The position numbers and the translations under genes are program-made. A stretch of 32,729 nt of DNA from Roseburia sp. (GTDB taxonomy: Bacteria > Bacillota > Clostridia > Christensenellales > Pumilibacteraceae): assembly GCA_023665905.1 (NCBI GenBank), contig JAMPDA010000020.1:1-32729 (forward strand), given 5' to 3'. Below the pieces are notes generated by a model, which was given only the letters and a program-made list of their open reading frames with translations, was not told where the DNA came from and searched no databases. How positions within the stretch are numbered: position 1 is the first letter of the stretch; each line of letters opens with the position of its first letter. Positions 16,739 to 25,160 of the stretch are shown here, one piece after another.

Positions 16739-18622
16739 TTAGGCAGCAGGTCCGGTAATCTCGATCGCACCGGTGTCATTATCGGCAACAGCGAAAGTTA
16801 TGCTTGTGATGTTGGCTGCCGAATCTATAACGACCTCAACATCATAAGTGCCTTCCGCAATCATCCAGTTACCTGTGCCGTCTGAAATACCCGTGCAGAA
16901 CGTAGGCGCGCTGACTTGATCGCGTGCCCATCCAATCTGGGTATCTCCGCCTGTAGCTGTAGTGTAAATACCGAATGCTTTAGTTGCGCCGGTATACTTC
17001 AGCTTAAACGTTGCGGTATAGGTACCGGTTGTCGCATGTGTGGGGTTAAGTTCAGCTTTGCAAAGAGTAGTAGCACCCCAGCCGTTATAGTCGCCTTTTA
17101 CTCTAATGTCGGTTGTAATTCCCAGCGGAGCGGCGGCTTCAAGATATTTGTAAGTAACAGTAGCGTCACCGGTAGTCGGCAAGGTAACGGTGATTCTGTA
17201 TTTACCGCTATTCGTAACACTGATATTCTGGCTGTTGGTGGAATCCGAAACGGTAATATTTGTATCTGTAGTTGCGGTATTTACGAACGCTACAGAATTC
17301 GTGCTTCCGCCGATTACGTGGTTCAAATCTCCCCATTCCGATGTGCCCATACCCACACTGACTATTTTGAATGTGTTGCCTTCATACAGGTTTACATCAA
17401 GCGTGTATTTGGTAGCATCTTGCGCATCTTGCGTAAAGAGTATGCCGGTCGGGACATCGGTTACGCCGTTGTAATCGACTTTCCAGCTGGCGCCGGCAAA
17501 ATCAGCGGACGCGGAAGAACCGACCAAGCAGAACGACTCTGCTACGTTTACGGTGAACGTGTCGGTCTTAGCATCGGCGCCGGAGCCGACGGTTGCCGTA
17601 ACAACAGCGGTGCCGGTCGCAACAGCCTTGATAACGCCCGACACTACGGTAACGCAAGGATTATTGGACGAGTACGTGACCGCTTTGTTGGTGGTATTTG
17701 CGGGAAGCACCTCGGGGTTAACGGTTATCGTTTGGCCTACAAACTTGTTCGACGTCTTTTCACCCGCAGGGATAGTGATGGAGTCGGGCTTAACGATGAC
17801 CGCGTCCGCCGCAAGGACGGTTACGGGGACCGTCTTAAGTCCTGCCTGCGAGCCAACTGCAACGTACAGCTCGAGCTCCTCTTCGGGATCGGTAGGGACC
17901 GCGACCGCGGTGACTACGCCCGTTGTGTTATCTACGGTGAAGCAATCGGTGTTGCTGGACGTGTACACGATCGTCTTATTGGTGGTGTCCGCCGGAGCGA
18001 CTGTCGCCGTAAGCGTTATCGATTCGCCTACGCGGAGCGTGATCGTGCTTACTTCCTGATCTTCCGCGTCCTTGAGTGTGACGCCGGTCGCCAAGATAGG
18101 CGCTTTGTCGGTCGCGTCGCCGTCGCGCACCCAGGTGACCATGGGGGTGTCGCCGGTGGTGTTGATAGTTACGGTGTATTTGCCTTCCTTATAGACTTGG
18201 AAGTTTTTGCCGCCGAGGCCTTCGCCCTCTTGGCCTGCAATGCCGTTGACGGTGTCGCCGTTATTATCCTCGTCGAAGTGGCTCGTGGCGTTCATCTGGC
18301 CGCCTTCGTCGTCCCAGCCTCTGCCGAGATAGCGGATCTTGAACTGGTCGTCCTTCCACAGGTCGAGCGTGAGCGTGTAAACGCCGTTCTCGGCGCTGCG
18401 GACAAAGCGCATCGAATCAGAAACGAGGTTGTTGCCTTCTGCGTCTTGTTCGTCCCAGCCGTCAACGCCTTTGACTTTACCCGCCAGCCAGTAATTGGAG
18501 AGATCGCCCTCGGAAAGCCCGTCGCCGCTGCCGCCTTTGTCCTTGTTGCACGCAACAAGAGCGCCTGCGCCGAGCGCCAAGCACAAACCGAGTGTCAATA
18601 ATTTTTGCACTTTCTTCATCAT
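16739..18622 (-). CDS. Secreted lipoprotein with Ig-like (Big2) and carbohydrate-binding-like modules
   Basis: 627 residues. The signal peptide ends in a lipobox LVAC (Cys about 25), then a Gly/Asp linker. Modules in order: a SusE/F-like beta-sandwich (YWLAGKVKGVDGWDE, YTLTLDLWKDDQFKIRY), two Big2-type Ig domains (each with ITLTATVAPADTTNK or ITVNPEVLPANTTNK), a second SusE-like module (SFCLVGSSASADF, YTLDVNLYEGNTFKIV), and a C-terminal module starting IRVKGDYNGWGAT that resembles starch-binding E-set domains. No catalytic domain is seen. A surface glycan-binding role is inferred. Start ATG 18622 or 18619, with GGAGG 4 or 7 bases away. It is a single gene between two repeat blocks. Confidence 0.82.
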   Translation of the reverse strand: MMKKVQKLLTLGLCLALGAGALVACNKDKGGSGDGLSEGDLSNYWLAGKVKGVDGWDEQDAEGNNLVSDSMRFVRSAENGVYTLTLDLWKDDQFKIRYLGRGWDDEGGQMNATSHFDEDNNGDTVNGIAGQEGEGLGGKNFQVYKEGKYTVTINTTGDTPMVTWVRDGDATDKAPILATGVTLKDAEDQEVSTITLRVGESITLTATVAPADTTNKTIVYTSSNTDCFTVDNTTGVVTAVAVPTDPEEELELYVAVGSQAGLKTVPVTVLAADAVIVKPDSITIPAGEKTSNKFVGQTITVNPEVLPANTTNKAVTYSSNNPCVTVVSGVIKAVATGTAVVTATVGSGADAKTDTFTVNVAESFCLVGSSASADFAGASWKVDYNGVTDVPTGILFTQDAQDATKYTLDVNLYEGNTFKIVSVGMGTSEWGDLNHVIGGSTNSVAFVNTATTDTNITVSDSTNSQNISVTNSGKYRITVTLPTTGDATVTYKYLEAAAPLGITTDIRVKGDYNGWGATTLCKAELNPTHATTGTYTATFKLKYTGATKAFGIYTTATGGDTQIGWARDQVSAPTFCTGISDGTGNWMIAEGTYDVEVVIDSAANITSITFAVADNDTGAIEITGPAA

Positions 18623-18702
18623 TTTGCCTCCATGCAATTTTGTCGGTTCTCTGGTACGTTGCCCGTTAAAAGCACGGACAAAATAATTAAACCTATGTGG
18701 GA

Positions 18703-18731
18703 ATGATAGCATATTTATATATGTTTGTCAA
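18703..18731 (-). promoter_or_regulatory. Promoter of the Ig-like lipoprotein gene
   Basis: Minus strand TTGACA (18726-18731), 17 bases, TATCAT (18703-18708) with extended TGC. The ~75-base leader contains an 8 bp inverted repeat (ATTTTGTC 18637-18644, GACAAAAT 18677-18684) ending just before the ribosome site, which could hold regulation at RNA or DNA level. Confidence 0.8.
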
Positions 18732-18795
18732 TACGTTTTTGAGAATTCGATTTGAATTTTTTGTGGGTTTTAAGGGCGAAAAGCGCCGCGGGAGG

Positions 18796-19194
18796 GGTGA
18801 GTTAAGGGGTAAAAAGGAATAGTGAAGAGGTGCGAGGGTGAAACAGCTTCCCTACCTTGCGGCTACGCCAAAGATCTCTCTGCGCGCATTGCTCTGCAAT
18901 GCTTGGTCGAGATGACATGACGGTGGTTGGGGGTGCACGGGATTGACAAAGGTGTGTATGCTGTAATGCAAGCAGATAAGCCCATATTAACTCCTTGTCA
19001 TTTCGACCGGAGCGAGCGAAGTGAGCGGAGCGGAGAAATCTAGCGGCTTTGCCGCGCATGGATATTGTAAAGCTGTAGTAAAGCCGCTCCCCTATGCGGC
19101 GGATCGCCTGGATCTCTCCGCGCGCATTGCTCCGCAATGCTTGGTCGAGATGACATGACGGTGGTTGTGCCATACGGTTCTGCGGCGGTTCGCC
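18796..19194. repeat. Interspersed repeat block V (three units, one fragment)
   Basis: Units: 18859-18917 (+), 18996-19058 (-), 19096-19155 (+); fragment 19182-19194. The module TGCTGTAATGCAAGCAGATAAGCCCA precedes the minus unit, as in block IV. From 19195 to 19322 the sequence turns A/T-rich and nothing more is recognised. Confidence 0.85.
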
Positions 19195-19322
19195 CACACC
19201 ATAAGCGCCGTGAGTTAATATGTAACGAAAAAATAATCGGCGGCGGCAACGCTGTACCCACTACTATTCTTTTGGACAGTTCCGTATAATTCTCATTTAA
19301 AGTGTAAATTTTTAAAAATGTG

Positions 19323-19351
19323 TTGCAATTTGCGATACAATACGCTATACT
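19323..19351 (+). promoter_or_regulatory. Promoter of the toxin-antitoxin operon
   Basis: TTGCAA (19323-19328), 17 bases, TATACT (19346-19351). The start codon of the antitoxin is only about 15 bases from the expected +1. Confidence 0.8.
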
Positions 19352-19374
19352 ATTAAAAACAGAGGTAATAGTAT
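19347..19374 (+). promoter_or_regulatory. Operator-like inverted repeat spanning the -10 and the antitoxin start codon
   Basis: Perfect 9 bp inverted repeat ATACTATTA (19347-19355) and TAATAGTAT (19366-19374). The right arm contains the first bases of the ATG and the 10-base spacer contains the ribosome site AGAGG. This is the expected position for autorepression by the antitoxin. Confidence 0.65.
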
Positions 19375-19681
19375 GGCTAATAAAAGCGCAAATGTATCTG
19401 TAAGGGTGCAACCCGAAATAAAAGAACAAGCCGAAGCTGTTCTGGCACAGTTGGGACTTCCGGTTTCGGTGCTTATAGACACACTATATAGACAGATAAT
19501 CTACACCGGCGGTATTCCCTATTCTTTATCTGTTCCGAAATTAAAGACAAGGGATGACATAAGCACAACCGAATTCGACGCCATGATGGAAAAAGGATAT
19601 GCTCAAGCAGTTAACGGGCAAGCCGTTGATTTGGACACGGCTTTCGACGCGTTGCACAAAGGTATAAAATATGGCGTATAA
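19373..19681 (+). CDS. RelB/DinJ-family antitoxin
   Basis: 102 residues. The N-terminus (NVSVRVQPEIKEQAEAVLAQLGLPVSVLIDTLYRQII) has the ribbon-helix-helix pattern of RelB/DinJ antitoxins, followed by GGIPYSLSVP, also typical of DinJ. The C-terminal part would wrap the toxin. It binds its own promoter in known cases. AGAGG lies 7 bases before the ATG. The stop codon overlaps the toxin ORF by 11 bases, so the pair is co-translated. It is on the opposite strand to the neighbouring genes and enclosed by repeat blocks. Confidence 0.9.
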   Translation: MANKSANVSVRVQPEIKEQAEAVLAQLGLPVSVLIDTLYRQIIYTGGIPYSLSVPKLKTRDDISTTEFDAMMEKGYAQAVNGQAVDLDTAFDALHKGIKYGV

Positions 19682-19997
19682 GGTTAAGATCACGCCGCTT
19701 GCCGTTTCGCAACTGAAAGAAACGGTTACATACATTTCCGAAACACTGCTCGTACCCGAAATCGCGGCGAAGTGGCTTGACCTATTAAAACGCGAGATCT
19801 CCACACTTGATTCATTACCCAATCGTTTCCCGTTGACAGACGAAGAACCGTGGCGGTCAAAAGGCGTGCGCAAACAGCTTGTAAAAGGCTTTATTGTTTA
19901 TTACTTAGTAGACAAAAATCAAAGTACCGTAACCGTAATAGCTGTCGTTTATGGAAGACGCGACCAAGTAGTGGCTTTATCAAATATAGATATCTAA
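19671..19997 (+). CDS. RelE/ParE-family toxin
   Basis: 108 residues. It begins with the beta strand and helix pattern of ParE/RelE toxins (YKVKITPLAVSQLKETVTYISE), has the central GVRKQLVKGFIVYYLVDKNQSTVTVIAVVYGRRD and ends shortly after. The YGRRD segment near the C-terminus is characteristic. RelE members cut mRNA on the ribosome and ParE members poison gyrase; which applies here is not clear, though the length and YISE segment lean to ParE. The ATG at 19671 lies inside the antitoxin gene with AAAGG upstream. Confidence 0.9.
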   Translation: MAYKVKITPLAVSQLKETVTYISETLLVPEIAAKWLDLLKREISTLDSLPNRFPLTDEEPWRSKGVRKQLVKGFIVYYLVDKNQSTVTVIAVVYGRRDQVVALSNIDI

Positions 19998-20024
19998 CAT
20001 GACGGTGGGTTAGCCGCTTCACAC

Positions 20025-20415
20025 TGCGGCGGTTCGCCCGTTCCGCGGCACACCGCGGAGTAAAAATGTAAAAAGGAACAGTGAAGAAGTGATGATGGTT
20101 TGGGTGTGCGGTTCTGCGGCGGTTCGCCTGGATCTCTCCGCGCGCATTGCTCCGCAATGCTTGGTCGAGATGACATGACGGGTGGTTGGGGTGCGCATGA
20201 TTAATAAAAACATGCTATGCTTTATTATAAACAGGTAAGCCAAATCAACTCGATGTCATTTCGACCGGAGCGAGCGATAGCGAGCGGAGCGGAGAAATCC
20301 AGCGGCGTAGCCGCGCACTTGTATATTGTGCGGCTGAATAAAGCTTCCCTACCTTGCGGCGGTTCGCCTGGATCTCTCCACGCGCATTGCTCCGCAATGC
20401 TTGGTCGAGATGACA
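20025..20415. repeat. Interspersed repeat block VI (three units, one fragment)
   Basis: Units: 20116-20175 (+), 20254-20317 (-), 20356-20415 (+); fragment 20025-20039. The CATGATTAATAA...GTAAGCC module precedes the minus unit. No gene is supported between 19998 and 20582. Confidence 0.85.
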
Positions 20416-20487
20416 AGACGGTGGTTTTGCTATACTACCCAATGCCGCGCGCTTAAACCAACCCCCTATCCTTTCGACCGCAACAGC

Positions 20488-20528
20488 AAAATACGCTCTG
20501 TCGCGCTTATAACTTCGCGGCAGAGCGT
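20488..20528 (-). terminator. Probable terminator of the rubrerythrin gene
   Basis: ACGCTCTGTCGCG (20493-20505) pairs with CGCGGCAGAGCGT (20516-20528), 13 bp with one G-T wobble; on the minus strand the stem is followed by ATTTT. It lies 55 bases past the rubrerythrin stop. Confidence 0.6.
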
Positions 20529-20582
20529 AAACACTTTACACCGATTTTCTATATATATTTCTCTCTTTATTTATTTCTATCT

Positions 20583-21122
20583 TTAATAGTTTTCCGACTT
20601 CATTTCGAAGTACGAGCGCGGATGGGCGCAGACGGGACAGACCTCGGGCGCGGCGTCGCCGACGACCATGTGGCCGCAGTTCATGCACACCCAAACCACT
20701 TTTACGCCTTTTTTGAACACTTCGTTCTTTTCGATATTGGCGGCGAGCTTGACGTACCGCTCCTCGTGGGTCTTTTCTATCGCGGCGACCTTGCGGAAAA
20801 GCTCGGCGATCTGCGTAAAGCCCTCGCTGTCCGCTTCCTCGGCGAACGTCTTGTACATGTCCGTCCACTCGAAGTGCTCGCCGTCCGCCGCGTCCTTGAG
20901 GTTGGTCAGCGTGTCCGCAACGCCGTTGTGCAGTAGCTTGAACCAAATCTTGGCGTGCTCTTTCTCGTTAGCCGCCGTTTCGGCGAATATGCTCGCTATC
21001 TGCTCGTAGCCGTCCTTTTTCGCCTTGGACGCGTAATAGTCGTACTTGTTGCGCGCCATGCTCTCGCCGGAAAACGCCGTCATGAGGTTTTCTTCCGTTT
21101 TTGTGCCTTTTAAGTTGTTCAT
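20583..21122 (-). CDS. rbr: Rubrerythrin
   Basis: 179 residues, standard length. The ferritin-like di-iron domain has the ligand sets E20, E53-x-x-H56 (NEKEHA) and a second pair in the [15 protein letters not shown] and IEKTHEERY helices. The C-terminal rubredoxin-like domain has two CxxC pairs (VCMNCGH and VCPVCAHP) binding an FeS4 centre. It reduces hydrogen peroxide in the cytoplasm of anaerobes. AAGGAG lies upstream of the ATG, about 12 bases away, slightly far. It is 111 bases behind the glucokinase gene. I could not find a convincing promoter of its own. Confidence 0.96.
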   Translation of the reverse strand: MNNLKGTKTEENLMTAFSGESMARNKYDYYASKAKKDGYEQIASIFAETAANEKEHAKIWFKLLHNGVADTLTNLKDAADGEHFEWTDMYKTFAEEADSEGFTQIAELFRKVAAIEKTHEERYVKLAANIEKNEVFKKGVKVVWVCMNCGHMVVGDAAPEVCPVCAHPRSYFEMKSENY

Positions 21123-21233
21123 GATAGATATTTCACTCCTTGTTAGATTGATCGTAATTATGTTACAGTATATCGCCCGTCGGATAACGGCATATCGCGT
21201 CGAAAGCCGGCTGAAAATGTTGCCGCGCTTATA

Positions 21234-22172
21234 TCAAGACAGCAGCAGCGCCGCCGCGCCGATTATACCGGCGTCGTTGCCGAGCTGTGCGACGAGTATG
21301 TCGAAGCGCGGCATGCCGTAAAAGCCGTAGTTCCTGTCCTTGCAGTAGTCCTTGAGCTTGTATATAAGATAGTCGCCCTGCGCGCAAACGCCGCCGCCGA
21401 GAATGATCGCCTGCGGTCTGAATATGTTTGCGAAGTTGAGCATGCCCTCGCCCAAGTACTTGACGTAGTTGTCCACCACCGCGCACGCCGCCGCGTCGCC
21501 CTGTTTACTGCACTCGAACGCCGTTTTGCCGTTCACTTCGTCGAGCGTCGGCGAGAACTTCCACATCGCCGAAGTTTTATCCGCCTGCATCGCCTTTTTG
21601 GTGTCGCGAATGAGCGCGCTCGCACTGCAATACGCTTCCATACAGCCGCGGCGACCGCACGTGCACGGCTCGCCGTCCACGACGAGCACCATGTGCCCGA
21701 GCTCCGCGCCCTTCGACTCGTTGCCCTCGTACAGCTTGCCGTTGAGCACAAGTCCGCCGCCCACACCTGTGCCGAGCGTGAGAAACACCGTGTCGGTGTA
21801 CATTCTGCCCGCGCCGAACATCGTTTCGCCGAGCGCCGCAACGTTGGCGTCGTTGCTGACCTTTATCGGCTTGTTGACTATCCGCGCCAGCTCCTCCGCG
21901 AGCGCGACGTTCGTCCAATTAAGGTTGTACGCCTTGTCCACAACGCCCGTCGCCGAATTGATAGCGCCCGGGCAACCGATGCCGATGCCCAAAAACTCGC
22001 GGTCGTTCACGTCCGCAAGCGACCGCACAAGCGCGCCGATATCGCTTATTATCTTGTGCTCGCCGGCGGCAACGTCGGTCACGACCTTGTCCTTTTTGAG
22101 TATCTTGCCGTGCCTGTCCACCACGCCGGCTTTTATGGACATTCCGCCTATATCAACGCCGATACAGTACAT
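21234..22172 (-). CDS. ROK-family glucokinase
   Basis: 312 residues. ATP-binding motif DIGGMSIK (7-14), catalytic Asp 108 in SNDAN, LGTGVGGG (133-140) and the ROK zinc site formed by His 160 and CTCGRRGC (Cys 170, 172, 177) are all present. It phosphorylates glucose, or a related hexose, at the 6 position. The full zinc motif and absence of a helix-turn-helix mark it as an enzyme rather than a ROK repressor. GGGGG lies 5 bases before the ATG. It begins 44 bases after the polyampholyte membrane protein and probably shares its transcript. Confidence 0.9.
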   Translation of the reverse strand: MYCIGVDIGGMSIKAGVVDRHGKILKKDKVVTDVAAGEHKIISDIGALVRSLADVNDREFLGIGIGCPGAINSATGVVDKAYNLNWTNVALAEELARIVNKPIKVSNDANVAALGETMFGAGRMYTDTVFLTLGTGVGGGLVLNGKLYEGNESKGAELGHMVLVVDGEPCTCGRRGCMEAYCSASALIRDTKKAMQADKTSAMWKFSPTLDEVNGKTAFECSKQGDAAACAVVDNYVKYLGEGMLNFANIFRPQAIILGGGVCAQGDYLIYKLKDYCKDRNYGFYGMPRFDILVAQLGNDAGIIGAAALLLS

Positions 22173-22216
22173 ACATTCCCCCGATAATTTACTATACGTT
22201 TAGTCTGCTCAACAGA

Positions 22217-24019
22217 CTACTTGATTATTATTTTGTTTATGGACGCTTCCAGCTTGCTCTTTTCCGCCGCGTCGCGCTCCTTGAGATATTCGCTGAACAC
22301 GTTTACCGCGCTCTTTCTGTCGATTATCACGTACCGCCGCGGCACGGGCAGTTTTTTAGACGGCGCGGGCTTTGCGTTTGCCGTTGCCGTTGCCGTTGCC
22401 GGCTTTGCCGCCTTAGGACGACCGCGTCCGCCCGAACTCTTGCTCGCGCTCTGATTTTTAGCGGCGGAACTTTGCGCGCCGCGCTTGGCAGTATTGCGCT
22501 TTCCGACTGCGCTGTCGGCGGCTGTGCTCTTAGTAGCCGCACCCTTGTCGGCGTTGCCGTCAACAGCCTTGCCGACTGCCGCGCCGCGCTTTTTTCCCGT
22601 TTTTCCCGTTTTGCCCGTATTGCCCGTTGCGCCGCGCTTGGGCGTTTCGGCGGCGGACGGCGTGTTGCGCTCCGTCGGTCTGTTGCGCACGATCGTGCGG
22701 ACTTTGGGTATATAAATATCCCTGTTGGGTTCTATGTCGCCGTACCCGTCGGCGGCGTACGCTCCGCTTCCGCCGAGGTCGGCTTGTTCTTCGGTTTGCG
22801 CGTATTCGTCGCCGTCCTGCGCGTCGGCTGTTTCCGTTTCGTCTGTTTCGTCGGCGGCGTAGGCGTCGTCGTACCGCTCGTCGGCGTCCGCCCTTTCTTC
22901 CATTTCCGCCTTTTCTGCCCTTTCCGCCTTTTCTGCCTCCCAGAGTTCGTCGTCGATTTCGTCAAATTCTTCGGCTTCGTCGTCTATGGCTTCGTCGGCA
23001 ATGTCGGCTTCGATGTCGTCGGCGTATTCGCCGGGCGCGTCATACCGCACTTCGTCGTCTGCGGCGTCGTCGAACGCGTCTTGCTCGTCGTCCTGCGCCT
23101 CGGCGCTATCGTAATCGAATAGCTCGTCCGCGTCCGCCTGCGGCGCGTCCTGCTCGATAAAATCACCGTCCGCGTTCTCGGCGTCCGGCACGTCGTCGAA
23201 CGTATCGAAAGAATCGAAATCGGGATCGGCGTTTTCGGTTATGCCGATAAACTCCGAGTGTTGCTGCGGCTGCGGTGTTTCGGTGCGCCAATCGCCCTGC
23301 TCATCCGCCGCCGTCGGCGCTTGCGCTTGATCCTGCGCCGCGATATCGTCCGCGACGGGCGCAACGACGGGCTCATTGGGTTTAAGCTCGTCCGACTGCG
23401 CGACGGCGCGGTCTCCCTCTGCCGGTTTTACGGCGACGTCGGCGTGGGAAGCCGCCGCGTTGGTCTTTTTCACGGCGGAATCGGCGAGCCGACGGATCTT
23501 TTCGAGCTCCGCGGCGCGGCGCGCCTGCTCGGGCGTCTGCGGCTTCGCGGGCTGTTTTGATTTGCCCTGTTTGGCTCTGCTCTTGGCGGCTTTTAACTTT
23601 TGCGCTTCGGAGTTTTCCCGATCGCCGTCTTTTTTATTGGCTATACGGCAGTCCGCTATGAGCGCGGCGAGCGACACCGCAAGCAGCGCGGCGACGATCG
23701 CCGTGCCGAGCCAATCCGAAAGCGTCACAAAAAGGTCGGGCAGCGGCAGAGCCGTTTCGCTTCCGCCGGCTACGAATACGGGCGCGTCGGAAACGTCTAT
23801 CCGCACGCTCAGCTTCAGCATTGTGAGCGTCGCGCACGCGAGAAGCGCCGCCGACGCCGCGAGGCACAGCGACGAAACTATCCTGAGTATTACGTCGAAC
23901 GCGGAGCATTTGCGCTTGCCTTTTGCCGCGACGGCTATGGTCGAAGCCAACAGAAAAGCGAACAGCGCTCCGCACGCCGCCGCAAATATTATGTTTACCG
24001 TCTTGCCGAAATCGATCAT
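22217..24019 (-). CDS. Membrane protein with long acidic and histone-H1-like basic cytoplasmic regions
   Basis: 600 residues, family not recognised. Three hydrophobic segments lie in the first ~125 residues. After that come a Lys/Gln/Ala-rich stretch, a long strongly acidic region (runs of Asp/Glu, roughly residues 225-410), the segment NRDIYIPKVRTIVRNRPTERN, a Lys/Ala/Gly/Thr-rich basic region like histone H1 tails, and a short conserved-looking end (VPRRYVIIDRKSAVNVFSEYL). The charge-separated polyampholyte suggests a membrane-tethered disordered scaffold or nucleic-acid contact; that is inference. The start is ATG 24019. The longer frame to 24055 overlaps the promoter, and no ribosome site is present because the ATG lies at the expected transcription start. 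Confidence 0.75.
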   Translation of the reverse strand: MIDFGKTVNIIFAAACGALFAFLLASTIAVAAKGKRKCSAFDVILRIVSSLCLAASAALLACATLTMLKLSVRIDVSDAPVFVAGGSETALPLPDLFVTLSDWLGTAIVAALLAVSLAALIADCRIANKKDGDRENSEAQKLKAAKSRAKQGKSKQPAKPQTPEQARRAAELEKIRRLADSAVKKTNAAASHADVAVKPAEGDRAVAQSDELKPNEPVVAPVADDIAAQDQAQAPTAADEQGDWRTETPQPQQHSEFIGITENADPDFDSFDTFDDVPDAENADGDFIEQDAPQADADELFDYDSAEAQDDEQDAFDDAADDEVRYDAPGEYADDIEADIADEAIDDEAEEFDEIDDELWEAEKAERAEKAEMEERADADERYDDAYAADETDETETADAQDGDEYAQTEEQADLGGSGAYAADGYGDIEPNRDIYIPKVRTIVRNRPTERNTPSAAETPKRGATGNTGKTGKTGKKRGAAVGKAVDGNADKGAATKSTAADSAVGKRNTAKRGAQSSAAKNQSASKSSGGRGRPKAAKPATATATANAKPAPSKKLPVPRRYVIIDRKSAVNVFSEYLKERDAAEKSKLEASINKIIIK

Positions 24020-24025
24020 AGCTAA

Positions 24026-24055
24026 ATTATACAACCGTGTATATTGTTTTGTCAA
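24026..24055 (-). promoter_or_regulatory. Strong promoter with ATG at +1 (leaderless)
   Basis: Minus strand TTGACA (24050-24055), 18 bases, TATAAT (24026-24031), then TTAGCT and ATG at 24019. The six-base gap puts the ATG at the expected +1. The next in-frame Met lies well inside the protein, after the first membrane segment. Confidence 0.8.
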
Positions 24056-24112
24056 TCTCTATATGTAAATTGCGTTGACATTTTTCTCGCTTTTACGCCA
24101 TTGCTTGCGCAG

Positions 24113-25051
24113 CTAAAACATCTTCTTTTTTATCATGATGACGGCGACGGGGACAATGACCGCGACGATCACGCCGACGATTATCCAAAACCCGTACGGG
24201 TTTTCGGCGAGCGGCACCAGCACGTTCATTCCCCAAAGGCTCGATATAAGCGTCGGAATGGTCAAAAGTATCGTTATGGCGGTGAGGAACTTCATAACGA
24301 TGTTCTGGTTGTTGGAAATGACCGACGCGAACGCGTCCATCGTGCCCGAAAGCACCTCGCGGTGTATGGACGCCATTTCTATCGCCTGCTTGTTCTCTAT
24401 GATGACGTCGTCGAGCAGGTCGTTGTCTTCCTCGTAGTGCTTGACCGCCGAAAGCTGCTTGAGCCGATCTATGACTATCTGATTGGCGTTGAGCGACGTC
24501 GAAAAGTATACGAGCGCCTTGTCGAGCGCCAAAAGCTTGATGAGCTCGGTGTTTTTGAGCGAGCGGTGCAGCGATTGCTGTATGCGACCCGCGGTGCGGT
24601 CTATCAGCTTGAGATACGAAAGATATTTAGTGGCGTTTGAGTACAGTATTTGATATATGAACCGCGTGCGCTTGTTTACGTCGAAGTTGCGCACGGCGTT
24701 GTTTACGAAATCGCCGAGCACCGACGTTTCGCGCAGACACACCGTGACGAAATACTCGGAATTGAACACCATGGCGAGCGGCAACGTGGAATAGACGTAC
24801 GAATCCTTTTCCTCGTTGATGACGGGAATGTCCACGATTATGAGCGTCGCGTCGCCGTCGGTGTCTATGTGCGCGCGCTCCTCCTCGTCGAGGGCGGCTT
24901 TGAGCATGTCTTCCGGAATGGCGGTCTTGGAGCTGACGCGTTCCACTTCCAAATCGGACGGGTTTTCGAGATTGATCCAAACACCCGACTCGATCGTATC
25001 GCGCTCCTCGAGCTCGCGCTTTCCGCTTTCCATTGCATATATGTTGAGCAT
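24113..25051 (-). CDS. corA: CorA-family divalent cation transporter
   Basis: 312 residues. The cytoplasmic N-terminal domain starts MLNIYAMESGK and continues GVWINLENPS, as in clostridial CorA. There is a long helix region, then two C-terminal membrane helices separated by the signature GMN (about 274-276) and a basic end KKK. It forms a pentamer for Mg2+ (or Co2+/Ni2+) movement across the membrane. Start 25051 is chosen by homology pattern. It has no ribosome site. An in-frame TTG at 25114 overlaps the stop of a ten-codon leader ORF and would add 21 residues, so coupled initiation there is possible. Confidence 0.9.
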   Translation of the reverse strand: MLNIYAMESGKRELEERDTIESGVWINLENPSDLEVERVSSKTAIPEDMLKAALDEEERAHIDTDGDATLIIVDIPVINEEKDSYVYSTLPLAMVFNSEYFVTVCLRETSVLGDFVNNAVRNFDVNKRTRFIYQILYSNATKYLSYLKLIDRTAGRIQQSLHRSLKNTELIKLLALDKALVYFSTSLNANQIVIDRLKQLSAVKHYEEDNDLLDDVIIENKQAIEMASIHREVLSGTMDAFASVISNNQNIVMKFLTAITILLTIPTLISSLWGMNVLVPLAENPYGFWIIVGVIVAVIVPVAVIMIKKKMF

Positions 25052-25110
25052 AGCCGTAATAGCAACAGACACATGCGCCATCGCTGTTACGTTATGCGGT
25101 GACGCAAAAA

Positions 25111-25143
25111 TCAATTATGACAACTGCCGTCGGAACTGTCCAT
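25111..25143 (-). CDS. Ten-codon leader ORF upstream of corA
   Basis: ATG at 25143 follows AGGAGAGG with good spacing and encodes MDSSDGSCHN. Its TGA overlaps a TTG that is in frame with CorA. It lies directly downstream of a good promoter, in a different frame from CorA. Leader peptides are known ahead of magnesium transporters (for example corL and mgtL in Salmonella); this one has no obvious sequence relation to those. It is too short to judge by coding statistics. Confidence 0.5.
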   Translation of the reverse strand: MDSSDGSCHN

Positions 25144-25160
25144 TGCCCTCTCCTGCATAT

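Noticed and set aside
22201..22219. Terminator at TAGTCTG/CAGACTA after the polyampholyte gene
   Set aside because: The 7 bp stem has no T tract and overlaps the stop codon; read-through into the glucokinase gene is more likely.
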